From the NCBI GenBank assembly GCA_028822745.1, contig JAPKCZ010000031.1:1-11538 (forward strand): a stretch of DNA of 11,538 nt, given 5' to 3'. The notes under the pieces are model-generated. The model did no database searches. It was not told where the DNA came from and was given only the letters and a program-made list of their open reading frames with translations. How positions within the stretch are numbered: the first letter of the stretch is position 1; every line of letters begins with the position of its first letter. This document shows positions 7,065 to 11,538 of this stretch, one piece after another. Both the position numbers and the translations under genes were made by a program. This DNA is from Kiritimatiellia bacterium. GTDB lineage: Bacteria; Verrucomicrobiota; Kiritimatiellia; UBA8416; JAIOPI01.

Positions 7065-7997
7065 ATGAAAACAAAACTTCTAGACAATCTATGTGATCTC
7101 ATTGGGCAGACACCCTTGCTCAAAATGGATCGATTCGGCGCCGGGGCTCCTGGGAATATTGTGGGCAAACTGGAAGCGTACAATCCGGGATTGTGTGTCA
7201 AAGACCGTATCGGTCTGTCCATGATCGAGCAGGCCGAAGCGGACGGACAGCTCAAGCCGGGTGGCACGATCGTTGAGCCCACCTCTGGCAATACCGGCAT
7301 CGGACTGGCGCTGGTGGCCGCGGTGCGTGGATACCACTGCATTTTGACGATGCCGTCGTCGATGAGTGTTGAGCGTCGCAAGATTTTGCATGGCATGGGC
7401 GCCGAGCTTGTGTTGACCGATGGCAAAGAGGGCATGCCGGGCGCGATTGAAGCGGCGCAGGAAATTGCGGGCGAGATCAAAGGCGCCTATATGCCACAAC
7501 AATTTGAAAATCCGGCCAATCCGGCGGTGCATTACCGTACGACGGGTCCCGAAATCTGGGAAACGCTCGAAGGTAAGGTTGATGTTTTTGTCTCGGGTGT
7601 TGGAACGGGCGGCACGATTTCTGGAGCAGGGGCCTATCTTAAAGAGAAAAACCCCAAGATTCAGATCATCGCTGTTGAGCCGGAGGAATCCGCCATTCTT
7701 TCAGGTGGCGTCATGGGCCCGCACATGATTCAGGGCATTGGCGCTGGGTTTGTGCCTGGCGTGTATCGTGGCGACATCGTTGATGGTGTTGAGCAGGTAA
7801 ACAGTTTCGACGCGATTGAAACAGCGCAGCACATCGCCAAAACCGAAGGCTTGTTGTGCGGGATTTCATCCGGTGCTGCCGCTTGCGCGGCACGTCGCAT
7901 CGCCGAGCGCCCGGGCAACGCCGACAAAACCATCGTCACCGTGATGCCGGACACCGGCGAACGCTACATTTCAACATTGTTGTTTTATCAGGACTAA
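7065..7997 (+). CDS. cysK: Cysteine synthase A (O-acetylserine sulfhydrylase)
   Basis: PLP enzyme joining O-acetylserine and sulfide to give L-cysteine, the last step of reductive sulfur assimilation. It has 310 residues, the usual CysK length. The ATG at 7065 gives MKTKLLDNLCDLIGQTPLLK, matching the normal N-terminus. An in-frame GTG at 7038 and an open frame back to 6741 exist, but the latter would run through mtaB. PLP lysine is K46 in VKDRIG. Other motifs are the substrate loop TSGNTG (73-78), QQFENPANP (146-154), the PLP phosphate-binding GVGTGGT (178-184), CGISSGAA (265-272) and the C-terminal PDTGERYISTLLF. Cys44 stands where a serine is usual, two residues before the PLP lysine. The ribosome site is weak (AGAGGG about 18 nt upstream). 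The sulfite reductase gene follows directly. The ISSGAA motif and the length favour CysK over CysM or cystathionine beta-synthase. Confidence 0.94.
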   Translation: MKTKLLDNLCDLIGQTPLLKMDRFGAGAPGNIVGKLEAYNPGLCVKDRIGLSMIEQAEADGQLKPGGTIVEPTSGNTGIGLALVAAVRGYHCILTMPSSMSVERRKILHGMGAELVLTDGKEGMPGAIEAAQEIAGEIKGAYMPQQFENPANPAVHYRTTGPEIWETLEGKVDVFVSGVGTGGTISGAGAYLKEKNPKIQIIAVEPEESAILSGGVMGPHMIQGIGAGFVPGVYRGDIVDGVEQVNSFDAIETAQHIAKTEGLLCGISSGAAACAARRIAERPGNADKTIVTVMPDTGERYISTLLFYQD

Positions 7998-8026
7998 GCC
8001 GCCGCCGCGTCATTGCAACGCGTTTC

Positions 8027-8032
8027 GAGGAG
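8027..8032 (+). promoter_or_regulatory. Ribosome binding site deciding the sulfite reductase start
   Basis: GAGGAG lies 4 nt before ATG 8037, among the strongest ribosome sites in the window. It favours this ATG over the in-frame TTG at 8013. Confidence 0.65.
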
Positions 8033-8036
8033 CATC

Positions 8037-9596
8037 ATGCAGAGACTGTTGACTTTTAAACACAGGCACGAAGAAGAAGAGATCAAGGAATCCGGTCTGC
8101 ATCTCGACTTCGACGAAATGGCCAAGAAGGGCTCGATGTCCAAAGAAGAAGCCTCCATTGCAAAATGGTTTGGCATCTATGGATCACGTCACCCAGGCAC
8201 CCACATGGCGCGTGTTGTCATTCCTGGCGGTGTGCTGACATCCACACAGGCCCGAATTCTTGCCAAAGTCTCCGAAATGTATGCGCAGGGAAAAATCTCG
8301 GTGACCACGCGCCAGTCGCTACAGCTTCACTGGCTTAAAACGCCGTCATTGCCGGACATGATGCGCGGTCTTGCCGAAGAAGGACTGACCACGTTCCACG
8401 GTTGCGGTGATGTGAACCGCAATGTCGCCGCCTGCCCGCTGGCCGAAACATGCGAACACCGACGCATTGACGTGCGTCCGCACGCCAAGGAGATTTCTGA
8501 TTTCATGGCGGCATCTCGCGATCTGGATAATCTGCCGCGCAAATTCAAAATCACGCTTTCCGGTTGTGGTGCAGGTTGCGCACAGCCCTATATCAACTGT
8601 GTTGGTATCGTCGCCGTGCAGCGTGAAGGCGCCAATGGCCCTGAAACGGGGTTCAAAGTGATTATTGGCGGCGGTATGGGTTGGAAGGCCTTTATCGGTG
8701 AAGAAGTTTTCTCTTTTGTGCCCGCGGATCTCATCAAGTATGTGAGTCGCGCTTCGGCCGTCGTGTTTCGTGATCACGGTGATCGCCGCGATCGCAACAA
8801 ATCACGAATGAAATACGTCGTGCACCGCAACGGCATTGAACAGTGTCGTAAATGGATCCTCGAGGTCCTTGAAAAAGAAGGCGTCGATACCGCGGGAATC
8901 GATTCAGAGCCTTTTGTTGAAACGGGCAGCGCCTATCCCGAGCGCCCGCTCACCGCGGATGATCCCACGGGTACGGACGACCGCGTGACGGTTCGTGCGA
9001 TCATCCCCAAGGGTGAATTGAATAATTTGCAAATGAAGCGCTTCGCAGAACTTTCCGAAATTTTCGGCGACAAGCGCGTGTACACAACCAACCGCCAGAA
9101 CATTGAAATTCATGGCGTGCTGCCGGCGCTGGTTGAACAGTGCAAAGCGGAAGTCAAGGCCTTGGGATACGCGACAGGGGGATCCTTCTCGCTGCAAGAT
9201 ATCGTGCCGTGCGTGGGCACAACCTACTGCCCGCTGGCCGTATCGCGTACGCGCGACATGTACGACGTCCTGATGGAGCTTGTCCGCAAGGAAAAGTACG
9301 CCGACATTCAGGAGAAAGCCATTATCAACATCACGGGCTGCCCAAACTCTTGTTCCCCCTTCCGAATCGCTGACATCGGGTTGCGCGGTATGCGAATCCG
9401 AGAAGCTCAAGGCTCCGTAGAAGGTTATGAAATCATACTGGGCGGAACACATGACCAATTCGGAGAAAAACTCGGCGAATTTAAGTCCGACGATTGCCCC
9501 AAGGTCATCGAGTCCGTGTTGGATCAGTTTTTAGAAATCCGCGAAGGCGACGAAACACTCGCTGCATGCGTTAGAAGGACAGGATTCGGATCATGA
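8037..9596 (+). CDS. Siroheme/[4Fe-4S] sulfite (or nitrite) reductase
   Basis: Six-electron reductase of the NirA/SirA/CysI superfamily, predicted to reduce sulfite to sulfide in the cytoplasm. It has 519 residues and the usual pair of ferredoxin-like plus siroheme half-domains. The anion-binding basic residues of E. coli CysI (R83, R153, K215, K217) appear matched by R92 (TTRQSLQLHW), R128 (GDVNRNV), K169 and K171 (LPRKFK). The second half carries the bridged siroheme/[4Fe-4S] cysteines C392-x5-C398 (PCVGTTYC) and C435-x3-C439 (TGCPNSC). The first half keeps unusual cysteines (C123, C133, C139, C177, C181, C188). The N-terminus (1-30) is charged, with no signal peptide. There is no flavin domain, so an external donor is needed; the next gene overlaps its stop and encodes a Fe-S flavoprotein. 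cysK upstream favours sulfite over nitrite as substrate. A dissimilatory DsrAB is unlikely, since this is a single long chain of assimilatory type. Confidence 0.9.
   Translation: MQRLLTFKHRHEEEEIKESGLHLDFDEMAKKGSMSKEEASIAKWFGIYGSRHPGTHMARVVIPGGVLTSTQARILAKVSEMYAQGKISVTTRQSLQLHWLKTPSLPDMMRGLAEEGLTTFHGCGDVNRNVAACPLAETCEHRRIDVRPHAKEISDFMAASRDLDNLPRKFKITLSGCGAGCAQPYINCVGIVAVQREGANGPETGFKVIIGGGMGWKAFIGEEVFSFVPADLIKYVSRASAVVFRDHGDRRDRNKSRMKYVVHRNGIEQCRKWILEVLEKEGVDTAGIDSEPFVETGSAYPERPLTADDPTGTDDRVTVRAIIPKGELNNLQMKRFAELSEIFGDKRVYTTNRQNIEIHGVLPALVEQCKAEVKALGYATGGSFSLQDIVPCVGTTYCPLAVSRTRDMYDVLMELVRKEKYADIQEKAIINITGCPNSCSPFRIADIGLRGMRIREAQGSVEGYEIILGGTHDQFGEKLGEFKSDDCPKVIESVLDQFLEIREGDETLAACVRRTGFGS
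9573..9596 (+). promoter_or_regulatory. Ribosome binding sites and ATGA overlap before the Fe-S flavoprotein gene
   Basis: AGAAGGA (9573-9579) and AGGA (9581-9584, 8 nt before the start) precede ATG 9593. The ATG shares bases with the reductase stop TGA (9594-9596). This implies coupled translation of the two proteins. Confidence 0.6.
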
Positions 9597-11458
9597 GCAA
9601 TCCCTTTGAAGATGTTGTCAACGCGCTGAAGCTCGATTACGAACAGGCGCCGCGCCCCAAAGAATTTTCTATATTCACCGGCGTTTCCGCGGAACAGAAA
9701 GATATAGAAACACTTTATAAGGACATTCCGTGTCAGGCTGCCTGTCCGGCGAAGACCAACGTGCCGGCCTACATTCAAGCCATCGCCGAAGGGGATCCGG
9801 AGCAAGCCTATCGCATCAATCTGGAAGACAATGTTTTCCCGGGTGCTCTGGGCCGCATTTGTACGCGTCCCTGCGAAGATCAGTGCCGTCACAAATGGAC
9901 AAACGTGAATGGTCCCGTGCACATTTGCCATTTGAAGCGCGCGTCGGGTGATCATAGTACAGAAGCGCCCACACCGTTACCTGCCTGGTTTGATGCCTCG
10001 GGTAAGCGCATCGCCGTTGTCGGGGGCGGACCTGCTGGATTGACGGCCGCACGTGAATTAAAGCGCTATGGACATGATGTTGTTGTCTTCGAGCGGGAAA
10101 CGTATCTCGGCGGTATGATGACCATGGGCATTCCCAAGTTCCGCTTGCCGCGCGACGTTGTCGACCAAGAGACCAAGGTCATTGTCGATAGCGGAATCAC
10201 CGTTGAGTACGGCGTCGATGTCGATGCTGAAAAAATGGCTGAGTTGGCCGACACCTTTGATGCCGTGCTTGTGGCCACGGGTGCCATGCACCCCTCTGAC
10301 TTGAGTCTGCCGGGCTTGGATGGCGAGTCCGAAGTCGCAGGGCTCGAATTCATGCGACGCTATAACTTCGGTGAAATTGGTGACATGAAGGGCCAGAGCA
10401 TCGTGATTGTCGGGGGCGGATTCACAGCCGTCGACTGCGCACGCTCATGTGCCCGCGCCGCACGCCGCTTGGTCGGCGCCGAAGGTAATGTATCGATCAT
10501 GTATCGCCGTACCGAAGGCCAGATGTCCGCCAACATGGATGAGATCGAGGCGATGCGCGACGAAAATATCGTCATCGACACCCTCGTGTCGCCCGTCTCG
10601 GTCCGCGTTGAAGACGGCAAGCTCAAGGGCGTGACGTTCCGCCGCAATATGCTGGGGGATGTGCAACCGGGACACAGCAAGCCGCCCATCACGCCGATCG
10701 AGAACAGTGATTTCGAGGTCAGCGCCAATCTGATGATCGTGGCGATTGGCCAAGTGCGTCAGTTCGAAATTCTGCCTGAAAACCTGCGTGCCACCGAAGG
10801 GCACAACACGACCTTGGAAAACGTGTTTGTTGCCGGTGATTTCAAAGATGGTGGCGAAGATGTCATTACGGCTGTAAACGATGCCAAAAAAGCCGCCGAT
10901 CTGATCGACTTGTATTTGACGGGCACGCAGCGCCGCAAGACACACGTCGCGATCGACCTGGTCAGCACGAATGGTGAAACTGGCCGCCTGCGCGACCATG
11001 ATATTCAACAGGGCGCGCACATGCCGCATTTGCCGATCACTGAACGCGACGGCCTCGCCGAAGTCGAACAAGGGTTCAACGAAGCCGTGACCGGTGTTCA
11101 CGCCACCCGCTGCTACCTTTGCCACTACAAATTCGAAATCAATCAGGACAAGTGCATCCATTGTGATTGGTGCATTAAGGTTGCGCCGCGCAAAGACTGC
11201 ATCAAAAAGATCTCGCGTCTGTTTAAAGATGAGCACGACAACGTCAAAACAGAGCTCGAAACGTCGCGCAGCCACGAGGCGACCTACATCTGGATTGATT
11301 CCGATGAGTGTATTCGATGTGGCGCGTGCATGCGACGCTGCCCGACAGAGGCGATTACCTTGCGCAAGATCAGCCTCAACACGACGACCATTTCGGAATT
11401 CGACTTGCTCAAGAAAAGCAACGTCGTTGAAGAACCCGCCGTCGTCGATCTGGGTTAG
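9593..11458 (+). CDS. GltD-like FAD-dependent NAD(P)H oxidoreductase with N-terminal and C-terminal Fe-S domains
   Basis: Large Fe-S flavoprotein, 621 residues, of the glutamate synthase small subunit / dihydropyrimidine dehydrogenase N-terminal family. N-terminal cluster cysteines are C47-x3-C51 (IPCQAACPAKTNVPAYI), C90-x3-C94-x3-C98 (GRICTRPCEDQC) and C112. The FAD site is VVGGGPAGLTAA (142-153) with a later VFVAGDF (411-417). The NAD(P)H domain has IVIVGGGFTAVDCAR (270-284) and YRRTEGQMSA (304-313), where Arg305-Arg306 suggest NADPH. The C-terminal part has CYLCHYKFEI (507-516), then C521-x2-C524-x2-C527-x8-C536 and CIRCGACMRRCP (573-584), enough for two [4Fe-4S] clusters. Ordinary GltD (about 480 residues) lacks this tail. 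No GltB gene lies nearby, so glutamate synthase is unlikely. The ATGA overlap with the sulfite reductase points to an electron-donor role, which is inference; other Fe-S partners are possible. Confidence 0.88.
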   Translation: MSNPFEDVVNALKLDYEQAPRPKEFSIFTGVSAEQKDIETLYKDIPCQAACPAKTNVPAYIQAIAEGDPEQAYRINLEDNVFPGALGRICTRPCEDQCRHKWTNVNGPVHICHLKRASGDHSTEAPTPLPAWFDASGKRIAVVGGGPAGLTAARELKRYGHDVVVFERETYLGGMMTMGIPKFRLPRDVVDQETKVIVDSGITVEYGVDVDAEKMAELADTFDAVLVATGAMHPSDLSLPGLDGESEVAGLEFMRRYNFGEIGDMKGQSIVIVGGGFTAVDCARSCARAARRLVGAEGNVSIMYRRTEGQMSANMDEIEAMRDENIVIDTLVSPVSVRVEDGKLKGVTFRRNMLGDVQPGHSKPPITPIENSDFEVSANLMIVAIGQVRQFEILPENLRATEGHNTTLENVFVAGDFKDGGEDVITAVNDAKKAADLIDLYLTGTQRRKTHVAIDLVSTNGETGRLRDHDIQQGAHMPHLPITERDGLAEVEQGFNEAVTGVHATRCYLCHYKFEINQDKCIHCDWCIKVAPRKDCIKKISRLFKDEHDNVKTELETSRSHEATYIWIDSDECIRCGACMRRCPTEAITLRKISLNTTTISEFDLLKKSNVVEEPAVVDLG

Positions 11459-11538
11459 GTCCCTATTTTTCGCGTGTGGTTTTTCTTGTGTGGCGTGCGG
11501 GGACTCCATAAAGATTGCCCTGCAACGCGAACGGAATA
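11459..11538 (+). other. 3' tail with no recognisable gene
   Basis: These 80 nt contain GTCCC (11459-11463) and GGGAC (11500-11504), but the 36-nt separation and lack of a T-run make a terminator unconvincing. No start with a good ribosome site is seen before the window ends. Confidence 0.4.

Noticed and set aside
8013..8036. TTG start for the sulfite reductase
   Set aside because: It lacks a ribosome site, and GAGGAG positions ribosomes for ATG 8037.
8037..9596. Dissimilatory sulfite reductase (DsrA or DsrB)
   Set aside because: The protein is a single two-half chain with NirA/CysI-type motifs, and there are no dsr partner genes around it.
9593..11458. Glutamate synthase small subunit (GltD)
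   Set aside because: There is no GltB nearby, and the C-terminal ferredoxin domain is absent from ordinary GltD. The GltD-like name describes fold only.
11459..11504. Intrinsic terminator after the last gene
   Set aside because: Only five base pairs match across a 36-nt loop and no T-run follows the second arm.
10445..11509. Long open frame on the minus strand
   Set aside because: It overlaps the well-supported Fe-S flavoprotein gene, has no recognisable domain, and is expected from the codon bias of the real gene.

Overview
The window is a single-direction (+ strand) run of nine protein-coding genes with almost no spare DNA. No RNA genes, mobile elements, CRISPR arrays or phage genes are visible. 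The themes are cytochrome c maturation, siroheme and reductive sulfur metabolism, cysteine synthesis and tRNA thiomethylation. The DNA is moderately GC-rich with uniform codon choice from end to end, so nothing looks recently transferred. The organism is probably a diderm or otherwise energy-versatile bacterium using System II (ResB/CcsA) cytochrome c maturation. The large extracytoplasmic domain on CcsA and the style of the FAD/NAD oxidoreductase recall Bacteroidota, PVC-group and related uncultured lineages, but this is an impression and not an assignment.

Layout. Positions 1-842 hold the 3' part of resB, overlapping ccsA/resC (839-2815) by ATGA. A Met8/CysG-N-type siroheme synthase gene (2823-3419) starts 7 nt later. 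A small ferredoxin-NADP reductase-like gene (3450-4124) follows, then a short gap with a clear hairpin. Next come two tRNA methylthiotransferases, miaB (4191-5633) and mtaB (5630-6934), overlapping by GTGA. A 130-nt spacer leads to cysK (7065-7997), then a siroheme/[4Fe-4S] sulfite (or nitrite) reductase (8037-9596). This overlaps by ATGA a GltD-like FAD/Fe-S oxidoreductase with a C-terminal 2x[4Fe-4S] ferredoxin domain (9593-11458). The last 80 nt hold nothing I can identify.

How the genes may work together (inference). The Met8-like protein would make siroheme for the sulfite reductase. The GltD-like Fe-S flavoprotein, and/or the small FNR-like protein, would pass electrons from NAD(P)H to it. 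The sulfide would be fixed into cysteine by CysK. Cysteine is the ultimate sulfur source for the Fe-S clusters that MiaB and MtaB use to thiomethylate tRNA A37. The ResB/CcsA pair at the left edge belongs to heme handling, and its contact with the siroheme gene suggests a shared tetrapyrrole theme. Every gene belongs to a known family. The part most worth following is the translationally coupled reductase/flavoprotein pair and a few departures from expected motifs, especially in the Met8-like protein.
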